A DNA stretch of 34,492 nucleotides from an uncultured Alistipes sp. GTDB lineage: Bacteria; Bacteroidota; Bacteroidia; Bacteroidales; UBA932. Position numbers and translations under genes: made by a program. The notes beneath the pieces are model-generated. The model ran no database searches, had not been told where the DNA came from, and saw only the letters and a list, made by a program, of their open reading frames with translations. Numbering within the stretch: the first letter of the stretch is position 1; each line of letters starts with the position of its first letter. The DNA lies in contig UQUJ01000030.1 of assembly GCA_900544195.1 (NCBI GenBank), positions 1 to 34,492 of the forward strand, read 5' to 3'. This document shows, in pieces, positions 1 to 7,966 of this stretch.

Positions 1-2
1 TG

Positions 3-95
3 AAGAAGCGGGAAGAAAATGAAGATTTTTTCACCTCAAAGAACATTTCAAACAAATCAAAACAGATTCTCAAAGATCACCAGGTTATTTTTTAA
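3..95 (+). CDS. C-terminal end of an unidentified gene (partial)
   Basis: An open frame runs in from the left edge and stops with TAA at 93-95. The 30 visible residues are lysine-rich and end in KDHQVIF. They look like an ordinary protein tail, but too little is present to name a family. The last third overlaps a 32-bp sequence that recurs at 10166-10197, where the translated end is almost the same (KDYQVVF, stop). The two sites may therefore be copies of the same gene end or of a DNA repeat. Coding status is uncertain. Confidence 0.35.
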   Translation, partial: KKREENEDFFTSKNISNKSKQILKDHQVIF

Positions 96-101
96 GGATT
101 A
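70..101 (+). repeat. Dispersed 32-bp repeat, copy 1
   Basis: This segment matches the reverse complement of 10166-10197 at 29 of 32 positions. It covers the end of the partial gene and the bases after its stop (core TTTTTTAAGGATTA). Because the match continues past the stop codon, a DNA-level repeat or shared 3' end is more likely than protein conservation alone. Confidence 0.55.
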
Positions 102-158
102 GTAAGCCAAATTTGGCGGGAGATAAAAAGTATAACAGATCATAATGATATACAAAAT

Positions 159-1742
159 ATGGACAGTTTTGAGAGATTCATAGTTGAGAACGAAGGGGCG
201 GACACGGTGCGGCTGGTGATGTCGCGCAGGGAGTGGCCGTCGCCGGGGGATGCCGGACTGGCTGGGCTGGATGCGAAGTCGCTGGCGGTCAACACTATCG
301 AGGGACGAAAGAAACTTCGTAAGAAGCTGCCGGAATGGGTGGCGTGCTCGAGGCTGGTCTATCCTTCGACGCTATGCACGGAGCAGTGCAGTTCTTCTGA
401 CACGGCGCGGTACAAGGCTTCGATTGTTCAAAGAATCTTTAATGAACATGGAAGACCTGTCGCTTCGACACTTCGACAAGCTCAAAGCACCGCAGGTTCA
501 CCGACAGAGGTGGCAGGTTCACCGACAGAAGCGGCAGGTTCACCGACAGAAGCGGCAGGTTCTGGAATCGTAGAAACAGGTTCTGCGGCCTGCAGAGATG
601 GTTTAAGAATCAGTAAACTATCAGTCGCTTCGACAGGCTCTGCGACCAAAGGGACAGGCTCTGCGACCGATTGTTTTTTGGTCACTGAGCTTGCCGAAGT
701 GACCGAACCGAAAAACGGCAAGGTGGCGGATCTGACAGGAGGGCTGGGAGTTGATTCGTGGGCGTTCAGTGAAGTGGCGGAGGAAGTGCTTTACAATGAG
801 ATGAATCCGGAACTGGCAGCGGCGGCACGGCACAACTTCCAGGCTCTGGGAGCCACGAATATATTCATTAGGAATTGTGAGGCGACAGCGGACAGCCTTG
901 AGGAGATACTCGGGGACTTCAAGCCGGATGTCATATTCATGGACCCGGCAAGACGGGACTCCGTGGGAAAGAAGGTCTTTCTGCTGGAAGACTGCTCGCC
1001 GGACGTGCTGAAGATGTTGCCTCAAATGTTCGAAACCAGCAGGTTCATACTGCTCAAGATTTCCCCTATGGCGGACATCACTATGGTTGTGGAAAGATTG
1101 GACAGGACTTATGAATCATTCCTTGATGAGAATCACAAAGGTGGCTGGAACGGTCAGTGGGTGCGTGAGGTCCACGTTGTGGCAAGCTGCGGGGAATGCA
1201 AGGAGCTGTTGATTCTGCTGGACAGGGAATGGAGAAATGGATATTCATTGACCTGTCGGGAAGATGGCGGAACGCTGACATTCATGTCAGAAGAGATTGC
1301 CGGCGCAAAAGCGGTGTACCCGGATTCGACATTCGCCAGAATAATCTTCGAACCGGGGAAGTCGCTGACCAAGGCAGGGGTGTTCAATGCTGTCTGCGAA
1401 AGGTTCGGGCTCGTGAAGCTGGCCCGCTTCACGCATCTTTACACGATAGGTGAACCGCTGTCTGACAGCGAATTAGAGCAGCGAACCGCACCACTTAAAG
1501 ATTTCGGAAAAGTCTTTTATGTAAAGGAAATCCTTCCTCTTAACAAGGCTACCATGAAAGATGTCGGGAAGCGCTACCCACATTCCGAGGTCTCCGCCAA
1601 GAACATTCCGATGTCCAGCGATGAGTTAAGAGTCCGCCTGAAAGTCAGATCAGGCGATGACGCTCACATCTTCGGCGCACGTATAGAGACTCCCTACAAC
1701 GAAGACAACTACCTGATTGTCACCGAGCCAACCGGTCGCTGA
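159..1742 (+). CDS. Class I SAM-dependent (RNA-type) methyltransferase with THUMP-like C-terminus
   Basis: The protein has 527 residues. An N-terminal helical part (about 1-95) leads to a Rossmann methyltransferase core with motif I DLTGGLGVDS (191-200), where S-adenosylmethionine would bind, and a motif IV-like MDPARRD (261-267). The C-terminal third (about 380-527) resembles the THUMP-like segment found in cytoplasmic Bacteroidota methyltransferases of this type; the substrate is probably RNA, but this is inferred. The striking oddity is residues 98-187. They are low in complexity (three GSPTEAA-type units, then ST, AS and TG stretches) and are encoded by tandem and palindromic DNA repeats that also occur between genes nearby. 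Removing them would join QRIFNE to GKVADLTGG smoothly. The frame is kept, so the gene may still work with an extra loop. The last residues (TEPTGR) and the stop codon also fall in a repeat copy. The family call is good; the exact substrate is unknown. Confidence 0.8.
   Translation: MDSFERFIVENEGADTVRLVMSRREWPSPGDAGLAGLDAKSLAVNTIEGRKKLRKKLPEWVACSRLVYPSTLCTEQCSSSDTARYKASIVQRIFNEHGRPVASTLRQAQSTAGSPTEVAGSPTEAAGSPTEAAGSGIVETGSAACRDGLRISKLSVASTGSATKGTGSATDCFLVTELAEVTEPKNGKVADLTGGLGVDSWAFSEVAEEVLYNEMNPELAAAARHNFQALGATNIFIRNCEATADSLEEILGDFKPDVIFMDPARRDSVGKKVFLLEDCSPDVLKMLPQMFETSRFILLKISPMADITMVVERLDRTYESFLDENHKGGWNGQWVREVHVVASCGECKELLILLDREWRNGYSLTCREDGGTLTFMSEEIAGAKAVYPDSTFARIIFEPGKSLTKAGVFNAVCERFGLVKLARFTHLYTIGEPLSDSELEQRTAPLKDFGKVFYVKEILPLNKATMKDVGKRYPHSEVSAKNIPMSSDELRVRLKVRSGDDAHIFGARIETPYNEDNYLIVTEPTGR
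492..554 (+). repeat. 21-bp tandem repeat, three units
   Basis: Three head-to-tail 21-bp units (492-512, 513-533, 534-554) and the start of a fourth encode GSPTEVA, GSPTEAA and GSPTEAA. Units 2 and 3 are identical. There are no spacers, so this is not a CRISPR array. Unit number could change by slippage without breaking the frame. Confidence 0.85.
680..704. repeat. Palindromic repeat, GGTCAC..GTGACC type
   Basis: A 25-bp imperfect palindrome begins GGTCACTGAGCTTG and ends CCGAAGTGACC. It is the reverse-complement version of the copy at 3219-3243 and here lies inside the methyltransferase coding region. It looks like a REP-type element of this genome. Confidence 0.7.
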
Positions 1743-1782
1743 GCTTGTGGTTCGCCAGACTCACCAACCATCGAAGTGACCA
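1734..1782. repeat. Degenerate palindromic repeat over the methyltransferase stop codon
   Basis: The segment starts GGTCGCTGAGCTTG and ends CATCGAAGTGACC, with an internal segment related to the same family. The TGA stop of the methyltransferase gene (1740-1742) lies inside it, so the last residues of that protein were probably rewritten when the repeat arrived. It may also act as a 3' hairpin. Confidence 0.55.
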
Positions 1783-1798
1783 ATTCACGTCATTATAT

Positions 1799-1899
1799 GA
1801 GTCCACTTGAAAAAGTCTTTTTTTTTGAAAAATATGTGCCACACAGGTACTTCCAACGGGGGGTTAAAAGTGGCGAATGGTACTTTTTCAAGTGGACTC
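1799..1899. mobile_element. MITE-like 101-bp element with 18-bp terminal inverted repeats
   Basis: The arms 1799-1816 (GAGTCCACTTGAAAAAGT) and 1882-1899 are perfect reverse complements over 18 bases. The element is flanked on both sides by the 6-bp direct repeat TTATAT (1793-1798 and 1900-1905), as expected of a target duplication. The 65-bp interior has a T-run and no reading frame. Size, ends and duplication fit a non-autonomous miniature transposon moved by a transposase encoded elsewhere. A long terminator hairpin for the methyltransferase gene would explain the arms but not the direct repeats. Confidence 0.7.
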
Positions 1900-1906
1900 T
1901 TATATT

Positions 1907-1930
1907 GTCACTTCGACAGGCTCATTGACC
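1907..1930. repeat. Palindromic repeat copy (GTCACTTCGACAGG..TTGACC)
   Basis: This is a 24-bp copy of the palindromic family. It lies two bases beyond the right target duplication of the MITE-like element and four bases before the stop of the next gene, in the gap between two converging genes, where it could also serve as a bidirectional hairpin. Confidence 0.65.
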
Positions 1931-1934
1931 AAAA

Positions 1935-3152
1935 CTAAAGTATCCCGCGGATGAAGTCGTTGATGTCGGCGGAAGGGATGTCAAGCGTTTTGAATATCTC
2001 GGCGTAGCGGCCGCACTCAAGCAGCGAGCGGACCTTGCCATGGCCGTACTGGGTCAGGGCATATTCGACAATGGCGGCGCCGATCAGGCTCTCGACAGGA
2101 ATGACCGCGACTGTCGCGCCATCCTCCCGGAAGACAGGAATCGAGAGATCATAAAAATCGTCATCATCCGAAAGATCAAGGTCTCTCTTCCCGGCAAGGT
2201 AGAGGCGAAGCGAGGTCTTAAGATCAGAATATGAAAGGTCCATATACCCGCCATGGTAAGCGGCGATGCCTTCCTGAACCATAGGCAAGGCATTTGGCCA
2301 GGCCGACCGTAAAAGCAGAAGAGCCACATCATGCCTGTCGTCATAGTAATTCGACAGAATTATGTCATCTCCGAAGATCCGTCCGTAAAACGCCTTGTCA
2401 GAAGTCTTTCCGGACGCCGAACTCATCAATGGATTGGAATAGACGTTGAACAAGATTCCGGACAGTCGTTCGCACTGATCTATGGAGGAAGCCACCACAT
2501 AGCGGACCTGACTTTGGAATGACGGGACATATTCGTTAATGAAACCTCTCAAAAAGGCTGACAATCTGCGGGCAGTCCGTCTGGAGACTTCGCATCCGGG
2601 AGAGCAATAATATTCAAGTCCCTTAAAATCAATCTTTTTAAGGGAACGCATCTCCGCGTCAAGCCAGTTGGCGAGCCTAAACGGATTGGAACGGCCATTG
2701 TCTCCTGAGGCCACGGCCTCCGCGCGGACACGGAAGATCGTCTCCACCCAGTTTTCATATTCATCGCCGGGAAGCCTGCTGAATGTCGCGGCGACCAGTT
2801 CGTAGACTCCGTCGCCAAGCTTCCTGATGTCAAGAATACGGTTCTCACGGAAAGAGGCGTAGAGGAGATTCCCATCGTCGAATTCCTGTAGATAGTCAGG
2901 TGAGCCATCGACCCAGAACGAACGCCTGCGGACATCATCGGCCGAAGAAGATGTGAACGACTCCACATAGGTCTTCCAGAGTTCGGAAACCATCCGCACC
3001 GAGTCTTTTTCCTGACGGGACATATATTCCAGATCCACGTTGTACGGCCTCAGGCCGGGGATTTGGGCGCTGCTGGTCATCTGCTGTGCAGTAGAGAAGG
3101 AGGAGGCGGCCAGCAGCATTATCAGGGAGATGGTTATTTTTTGAATATTCAT
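1935..3152 (-). CDS. Exported protein of unknown function, possibly a degenerate peptidase MA-like fold
   Basis: The protein has about 405 residues from the chosen start. That start begins MNIQKITISLIMLLAASS, a clear signal peptide ending near STAQQ, so the mature protein should be periplasmic or surface-exposed. The frame stays open upstream to 3254, but that extension is encoded by a palindromic repeat and unlikely sequence, so it was left out. In the C-terminal half a segment reads RHDVALLLLRSAWP..VQEGIAAYHGG, followed later by VEYALTQYGHGKVRSLL. This recalls the helix pattern of gluzincin (peptidase MA-like) domains, but the HExxH zinc motif is not intact, so catalysis is doubtful. The family is otherwise not recognised. 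The gene converges with the methyltransferase gene and has its own upstream gap of about 140 bases. Confidence 0.7.
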   Translation of the reverse strand: MNIQKITISLIMLLAASSFSTAQQMTSSAQIPGLRPYNVDLEYMSRQEKDSVRMVSELWKTYVESFTSSSADDVRRRSFWVDGSPDYLQEFDDGNLLYASFRENRILDIRKLGDGVYELVAATFSRLPGDEYENWVETIFRVRAEAVASGDNGRSNPFRLANWLDAEMRSLKKIDFKGLEYYCSPGCEVSRRTARRLSAFLRGFINEYVPSFQSQVRYVVASSIDQCERLSGILFNVYSNPLMSSASGKTSDKAFYGRIFGDDIILSNYYDDRHDVALLLLRSAWPNALPMVQEGIAAYHGGYMDLSYSDLKTSLRLYLAGKRDLDLSDDDDFYDLSIPVFREDGATVAVIPVESLIGAAIVEYALTQYGHGKVRSLLECGRYAEIFKTLDIPSADINDFIRGIL

Positions 3153-3218
3153 CTGTGAATACAATGATTTTGGTGAGTCTTGTCGAATCAGGGATCTCTG
3201 TGACAGGTGGGGAGTTCG

Positions 3219-3243
3219 GGTCACTTCGACAGGATCAGTGACC
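3219..3243. repeat. Palindromic repeat, best intact copy
   Basis: A 25-bp element starts GGTCACTTCGACAG and ends TCAGTGACC; the outer eight bases on each side pair. It lies between the exported protein gene and tex, upstream of the former and downstream of the latter. Confidence 0.75.
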
Positions 3244-3289
3244 AAGAGCAGCATGGAGGCCCTGCGACAGTTGACGAAAAGTGAAGAGC

Positions 3290-5419
3290 CTATATGCAGT
3301 CCAGAAGACGCAAGGATATCCTTTTGCGATCCAGATCCACATCAAGCACACTGACATTGACTTTCTGATGAAGTTTGACCTTCTTTCCGCGCATCTGGGA
3401 GACATGGATAAGGCCATTCTCGTGGATGCCGATGTCCACGAACGCGCCGAAAGCGGTCACATTCGTGACGATGCCCGGCAGTTCCATGCCCGGCTTCAGG
3501 TCATCAATCTCGTGGATGTCATCAGCAAAACTGAACTCCTGCGCGCTCTGGCGAGGGTCGCGGCCAGGTTTGGCCAATTCCTTAAGAATATCATTGATCG
3601 TTGGAAGGCCGAACTCTCCCTCAACGTAGGCTGACGGATCAATCTTCCCTATCAAGGCCTCATTACCCACCAGTTCCTTAGTGCTGACGCCCAGATCGGA
3701 AGCCATCCGGTCAACTATGTGATAACACTCAGGGTGCACGGCGGAATTGTCAAGCGGATTCTCGGCGTCCTGGATGCGCAGGAAGCCGGCACACTGCTCG
3801 AAAGCCTTCGGGCCGAGTTTCGGAACTTTCCGAAGCTGGGTTCTGGACGAGAAGCCCTTGATGGAAGAGCGGTAGTCCACAATGTTGGAAGCCAAAGCCG
3901 GACCGATGCCCGAGACATAACTCAACAGGTAAGGGCTGGCGGTATTTAGATTCACACCGACGCTGTTCACGCAGATGACAACAGTGTTGTCCAGTTTCTC
4001 ACGAAGCAGATTCTGATCCACATCGTGCTGGTACTGTCCGACACCCAATGACTTAGGGTCAATCTTGACCAACTCCGACAGCGGATCCATCAGACGGCGG
4101 CCTATTGACACCGCTCCCCTGACGGTCACATCCTCATCCGGAAACTCCTGCCTCGCGACCTCGGAGGCCGAATATATCGACGCTCCGTCCTCGCTGACAG
4201 TGAACACCTTGACGTTCTCCGGAATCCCGACACGTTTGATGAAGTCCTCCGTCTCACGGGATGCCGTGCCGTTGCCGATGGCGATGACCTCGATGGCATA
4301 TTCATCAATCATTGAGGAAACAGCCATTATCGACTTGATCTTCTCGCTCTGAGGCGGGTGAGGGAATATGATCTCGTGGTGCAGGAGGTTTCCCTGCTCG
4401 TCCAGACAGACTATCTTACAGCCGTTGCGGAAGCCTGGGTCAATCGCCATTGTCCTCTTCTGGCCTACCGGAGCGGAAAGCAGAAGCTGCGTCAGATTCT
4501 CCCCGAACACGTTGATCGATTCGATGTCAGCCTTCTCCTTGGCCTCCTTGACAATCTCGTTGGTCAACGATGGCTCAAGCAAACGCTTATAAGCGTCATC
4601 AACGGCCTGACGGATCTGGTCAGCCAGTTTGGTTCCCGGATAACGATGCTCATGGCAGAAATCGTAATAGATCTTGTTGCCGCATTTCTCCGCGTCCGCA
4701 TCGAGACCAATAGACAAAAAACCTTCCTTTTCCGCACGGAGAATCGCCAGCAGATTGTGCGACGGAATCCTCTGCAAAGGCATGGAGAAGTTGAAATATG
4801 TCCTGTACTTCGAAGCCTCGGCATTGCCTGAGGCCGCCTTGGTGGCCTTCGACTCGATCCTGCGGGTTCTGAATATGTGCCTGAGGTTCCCACGGACAGT
4901 CTGCGATTCGGAAAGCCGCTCGGCGATGATGTCACGGGCTCCGGCAAGGGCCTCCTCGACGGAAGCGACCTTGTCTCCGACATATTTCCTCGCCTCTGCC
5001 TCCGGATCAGCGACCTCAACCTTCCACATCTTGTCAGCCAAAGGCTCCAGGCCTTTCTCCTTCGCCATCGTGGCACGGGTTCTCCTCTTCGGTCTGTACG
5101 GCAGATAAAGATCCTCCAACTCACTGGCCACCACACAGTTCTCTATCTTGGAGCGGAGTTCGTCAGTCAACTTGCCCTGTTCGGAAATCGTGGACAGGAT
5201 GCCATCCTTCCTCTTCTCCATCTCGGTGAACACATCGTTCCAATGCTTGATCTCGGCGACGGCGACATCGTCCAGCCCCCCGGTCTTCTCCTTCCTGTAA
5301 CGGCTGATGAACGGAATGGTGTTTCCTTCCTCGAAAAGGTGGACGCAATTCTCCACCTGCCAATCCTTCACGGAAAGGGTGCGCGCGATGTAGTCTATGT
5401 AGATATTCTTCATATTCAT
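3290..5419 (-). CDS. tex: Tex-family transcription accessory / RNA-binding protein
   Basis: The 709-residue length is close to normal for Tex (YhgF), a cytoplasmic nucleic-acid-binding protein linked to transcription and RNA turnover. Domains appear in the expected order: an N-terminal helical region (about 1-190, with ENCVHLFEEGNTIPFISRYRKE), a YqgF-like RNase H fold beginning at about 325 (MAIDPGFRNG), helix-hairpin-helix motifs (SYVSGIGPALASNIVDYR and KVPKLGPKAFEQCAGFLRI), and a C-terminal S1 RNA-binding domain (about 641-709, GIVTNVTAFGAFVDIG). The start is either the first ATG or the one two codons later; both are close to the conserved beginning. It appears to be a single-gene unit, with palindromic repeat DNA downstream. 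Confidence 0.95.
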   Translation of the reverse strand: MNMKNIYIDYIARTLSVKDWQVENCVHLFEEGNTIPFISRYRKEKTGGLDDVAVAEIKHWNDVFTEMEKRKDGILSTISEQGKLTDELRSKIENCVVASELEDLYLPYRPKRRTRATMAKEKGLEPLADKMWKVEVADPEAEARKYVGDKVASVEEALAGARDIIAERLSESQTVRGNLRHIFRTRRIESKATKAASGNAEASKYRTYFNFSMPLQRIPSHNLLAILRAEKEGFLSIGLDADAEKCGNKIYYDFCHEHRYPGTKLADQIRQAVDDAYKRLLEPSLTNEIVKEAKEKADIESINVFGENLTQLLLSAPVGQKRTMAIDPGFRNGCKIVCLDEQGNLLHHEIIFPHPPQSEKIKSIMAVSSMIDEYAIEVIAIGNGTASRETEDFIKRVGIPENVKVFTVSEDGASIYSASEVARQEFPDEDVTVRGAVSIGRRLMDPLSELVKIDPKSLGVGQYQHDVDQNLLREKLDNTVVICVNSVGVNLNTASPYLLSYVSGIGPALASNIVDYRSSIKGFSSRTQLRKVPKLGPKAFEQCAGFLRIQDAENPLDNSAVHPECYHIVDRMASDLGVSTKELVGNEALIGKIDPSAYVEGEFGLPTINDILKELAKPGRDPRQSAQEFSFADDIHEIDDLKPGMELPGIVTNVTAFGAFVDIGIHENGLIHVSQMRGKKVKLHQKVNVSVLDVDLDRKRISLRLLDCI

Positions 5420-5510
5420 AAAGTATTATTAATCAATCAACTTTCGCAAGCAGGCAATTGCCTGCCGTAAAAAACATCGCCCCACATTCGACGGCGACTG
5501 CCCGCACGCG

Positions 5511-7274
5511 TCAATCCTGAGAGACGACCTTAAGCTCGTCCCTGTAAGCCGAAAAGATCTTCGACTTGGAGACGAACCCGACGTAGGTTCTGTCACGCCT
5601 CACCACCGGAAGGTTCCAAGCCGATGTGACCTCAAACTTCTTCATCACGGAATCCATCTTCTCGTCTTCATAGACATATTCCTCGGCACTCCGCATGAAG
5701 TTGAAGACGTGCAGGGTCTCATATTCATCGGTCCGGAACATGTCCTTGCGGATGTCCTCCAAAGAGACGAACCCTTGAAAACGGTTCACCGAGTCCAGAA
5801 CAGGGAATATGTTTCTGGTGGATTCGGAGACGACCTCGACAAGGCGGCCGAGGGTGTCGTCTATCTTCACCGTGGAGAAGTCTGTCTCGATCACGTCGGA
5901 GACCTTAAGCAAGGTCAGCACGGCCTGGTCGCTATCGTGGGTCAGGAGTTCTCCCCTCTGGGCTATACGTTTGGTGTAGATGGAATACCTCTCGACTATC
6001 CTGGTCGTTCCGAAAGCGATGGTCGAGGTAAGGATCAAAGGCAAAAACAGGTCGTAACCTCCTGAGATCTCGGCGATAAGGAAGATGGCCGTCATCGGGG
6101 CCTGCATCACGCCGGCCATCAGTCCGGCCATCCCGACCAAAACGAAATTCTGTTCAGGGACAATGACAGACGTCCCGTCAAAAAGCATATTGAGTGTTCT
6201 CGCCACAACGAATCCCGCGATCGCGCCGACGAACAGGGTCGGACCGAAAGTTCCTCCCACTCCACCGCCGGCGTTTGTCAAAGTCATTGAGAACACCTTC
6301 AGAAGCAGGATCAACATGAAAAAGACAGGCACAGACCATGGACTGTGAGCCAGAAACGCCAGCGGAGTCTGACCGTCGAGCGATAGTTCCTTCCCGTTAA
6401 GGAGCACACCGAGGGACTCGTACCCTTCACCGTAAAGCGGAGGAAAAAGGAATATCAGGATTCCGAGTCCGACCGCGCAGATTATCCATTTCAGATAGAC
6501 GTTCTCCATCTTGCCGATCCGGTCCTCGAGCTTCAAGGTCGTGCGGATGAAATAGATGGAGCATGCCCCGCAGAAAAGACCAAGAATGACGTAATAAGGA
6601 ATATTCTTGAGTTCGAACGGGGTAAGGGTGCATTCAAACGGGGTGGAAGATCCAAGAAGCGTATAGGATACCACTGTGGCAGAGACGGTTGACAGCAGCA
6701 GTGGCATCATGGAGGTCATCGAGATGTTGAACAGCAGGATCTCCAGCACAAACAGGACTCCGGCGAGAGGAGCCTTGAATATGCCAGCCACGGCAGCCGC
6801 GGCGCCACAGCCCAGCAGCACTGTCATACTCCTGTAGGACAATCCCATATAGCGGGCGAAGTTGGATCCGATGGCGGCTCCCGTGTAGACGATCGGAGCC
6901 TCCGCTCCGACGGATCCGCCGAATCCGATGGTGACGGAACTCGCGGCGACGGAAGACCACATATTGTGCGGCTTGATCCTGGACTCGTGCCTTGAGACCG
7001 CCTGAAGGGCCTTGGTGACACCGTGGCCGATACTGTCCTTGATCACATACTTGCAGAACAGCATCGCAAGGAGCATTCCGATTCCAGGCAGTACAAGATA
7101 GTACAATGATCCGCCCAGGACTCCTCCGAAAGCGTCACGCAAGCCCTCCTGGAGCACCGAGATCAAGGTTTTGAGCAGCACGGCGGCAAGCCCGACCACG
7201 ATTCCGACCACGAGGCTGAGCACAAGGAGCTGATTCCTTTCCGACATGCGGGATATGGGGTTCAACTTTGGCAT
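5511..7274 (-). CDS. ClC-type chloride channel/transporter with C-terminal CBS domains
   Basis: From the chosen start the protein has 587 residues: about 430 of ClC membrane domain and then a CBS-domain pair (about 440-580). ClC signatures include GFGGSVGAEAP (with the glutamate expected at the gate), GGVGGTFGPTLFVG and GLMAGVMQAPMTAIFLIAE. ClC proteins move chloride, alone or in exchange for protons, across the inner membrane; the CBS domains usually bind nucleotides and adjust gating. The open frame extends 14 codons further upstream, but those codons overlap the -7 promoter element at 7282-7289, so the ATG at 7274 is preferred. That would make the message almost leaderless; a second ATG at 7247 is also possible. 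The gene is divergent from 7334. Confidence 0.92.
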   Translation of the reverse strand: MPKLNPISRMSERNQLLVLSLVVGIVVGLAAVLLKTLISVLQEGLRDAFGGVLGGSLYYLVLPGIGMLLAMLFCKYVIKDSIGHGVTKALQAVSRHESRIKPHNMWSSVAASSVTIGFGGSVGAEAPIVYTGAAIGSNFARYMGLSYRSMTVLLGCGAAAAVAGIFKAPLAGVLFVLEILLFNISMTSMMPLLLSTVSATVVSYTLLGSSTPFECTLTPFELKNIPYYVILGLFCGACSIYFIRTTLKLEDRIGKMENVYLKWIICAVGLGILIFLFPPLYGEGYESLGVLLNGKELSLDGQTPLAFLAHSPWSVPVFFMLILLLKVFSMTLTNAGGGVGGTFGPTLFVGAIAGFVVARTLNMLFDGTSVIVPEQNFVLVGMAGLMAGVMQAPMTAIFLIAEISGGYDLFLPLILTSTIAFGTTRIVERYSIYTKRIAQRGELLTHDSDQAVLTLLKVSDVIETDFSTVKIDDTLGRLVEVVSESTRNIFPVLDSVNRFQGFVSLEDIRKDMFRTDEYETLHVFNFMRSAEEYVYEDEKMDSVMKKFEVTSAWNLPVVRRDRTYVGFVSKSKIFSAYRDELKVVSQD

Positions 7275-7281
7275 ATTACCA

Positions 7282-7312
7282 CAAAAATAATTATTTTTGC
7301 GGATAGTGTAAA
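7282..7312 (-). promoter_or_regulatory. Bacteroidota-type promoter for the ClC gene
   Basis: Read on the minus strand, TTTA (7312-7309), a 19-base spacer and TATTTTTG (7289-7282) fit TTTG-N19-TAnnTTTG with one mismatch. Transcription would start at about 7275, at or next to the chosen ATG. Confidence 0.6.
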
Positions 7313-7326
7313 ACATTTAACATTTG
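7296..7326 (+). promoter_or_regulatory. Bacteroidota-type promoter for 7334, overlapping the divergent one
   Basis: TTTG (7296-7299), 19 bases, then AACATTTG (7319-7326), one mismatch from TAnnTTTG. The predicted start is about 7333, at the ATG of the downstream gene. The two divergent promoters share about 17 bases, so polymerase may not occupy both at once. Confidence 0.55.
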
Positions 7327-7333
7327 CTGAACA

Positions 7334-7966
7334 ATGAAAAAAGTTATCGTGTCCCTGATTGCCTCCCTGCTCGTGGCGCTTCTCGGAATCGTCGGGCTGA
7401 ATCTTTTCAAGGAAGCCAGCCCGAGGGAAAGGGTGAAGGCCGAGAACGGAAGCAGGATAATCGTGGAAGAGCTCAGCTTCTACAGGCATAGCGACAAGAT
7501 TTTCGGCAAGGTCTTCAAACCTGCTGACGAGAACGGATTCTTTCCGGATTCACTTGGTCCGAGGCCGGTCATCGTGTTTTTCCACGAGCCGTTGAAGACC
7601 GCGTTCCCGGAAGGATTGGTCAAGTCTCTGGTCCCGGAAGGCCTTGTCGGCTACACCACTGCATTTCACGAGAACGGAAAGGACGTGGGTTTCATGGTCA
7701 AGAGAATAGGCAAGGAAAAATTCGCCGATGCGGAAAGGATCATCCTGATCGCGGACACATTCTCGTCCGAGGCCGTGATCAAGGCGGCCTACAGACTGAA
7801 GAAAGCCGTAAGCGGAGTGATACTTATCGAGCCTGAACCGGATGAGAAAACGTCCAGAATCGTACCGAAACTGGGCTATGAGGTACTGACAATCAATGCC
7901 GCCGACAAGACTTCAGCAAGAGTGAAGATTCTTGATTATCTTGAGATGAGAGGAGCCCTGAAATGA
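7334..7966 (+). CDS. Membrane-anchored or exported protein of unknown function
   Basis: The 210-residue protein starts with MKKVIVSLIASLLVALLGI, a signal anchor or uncleaved signal peptide, so the rest probably lies in the periplasm. The remainder has a repeating beta-strand/helix pattern (PVIVFFHEP, RIILIADTFSSEAVIKAAYRL, SGVILIEPEPD, YEVLTINA) reminiscent of an alpha/beta-hydrolase-like or Rossmann-like fold. No nucleophile elbow or other catalytic motif is evident, and I do not recognise the family. Its last four bases (ATGA) overlap the start of the oxidoreductase gene, which indicates co-translation and a shared role. Confidence 0.75.
   Translation: MKKVIVSLIASLLVALLGIVGLNLFKEASPRERVKAENGSRIIVEELSFYRHSDKIFGKVFKPADENGFFPDSLGPRPVIVFFHEPLKTAFPEGLVKSLVPEGLVGYTTAFHENGKDVGFMVKRIGKEKFADAERIILIADTFSSEAVIKAAYRLKKAVSGVILIEPEPDEKTSRIVPKLGYEVLTINAADKTSARVKILDYLEMRGALK

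Larger units (their letters stand above)
450..719 (+). repeat. Repeat-derived insertion inside the methyltransferase gene
   Basis: About 270 bases of repeat-like DNA sit in frame between the N-terminal and catalytic parts of the gene. They include a segment at 459-491 with two CTTCGACA units, three contiguous 21-bp tandem units at 492-554 (starting GCAGGTTCACCGACAGA), a CTTCGACAGGCTC-type copy at 624-647, and a palindromic copy at 680-704. The same motifs lie between genes at 1734-1782, 1907-1930 and 3219-3243. The length is a multiple of three, so the frame survives. Confidence 0.7.

Noticed and set aside
492..554. Short regular repeats, possible CRISPR array
   Set aside because: The 21-bp units are contiguous without spacers and lie inside a reading frame. 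The same holds for 26302-26372. No cas genes are present.
621..1025. 134-codon reverse-strand frame inside the methyltransferase gene
   Set aside because: It is a shadow of the real gene with no independent start signal or recognisable motif.
3153..3254. 34-residue N-terminal extension of the exported protein gene
   Set aside because: It is encoded by a palindromic repeat and precedes a clear signal peptide that starts at 3152.
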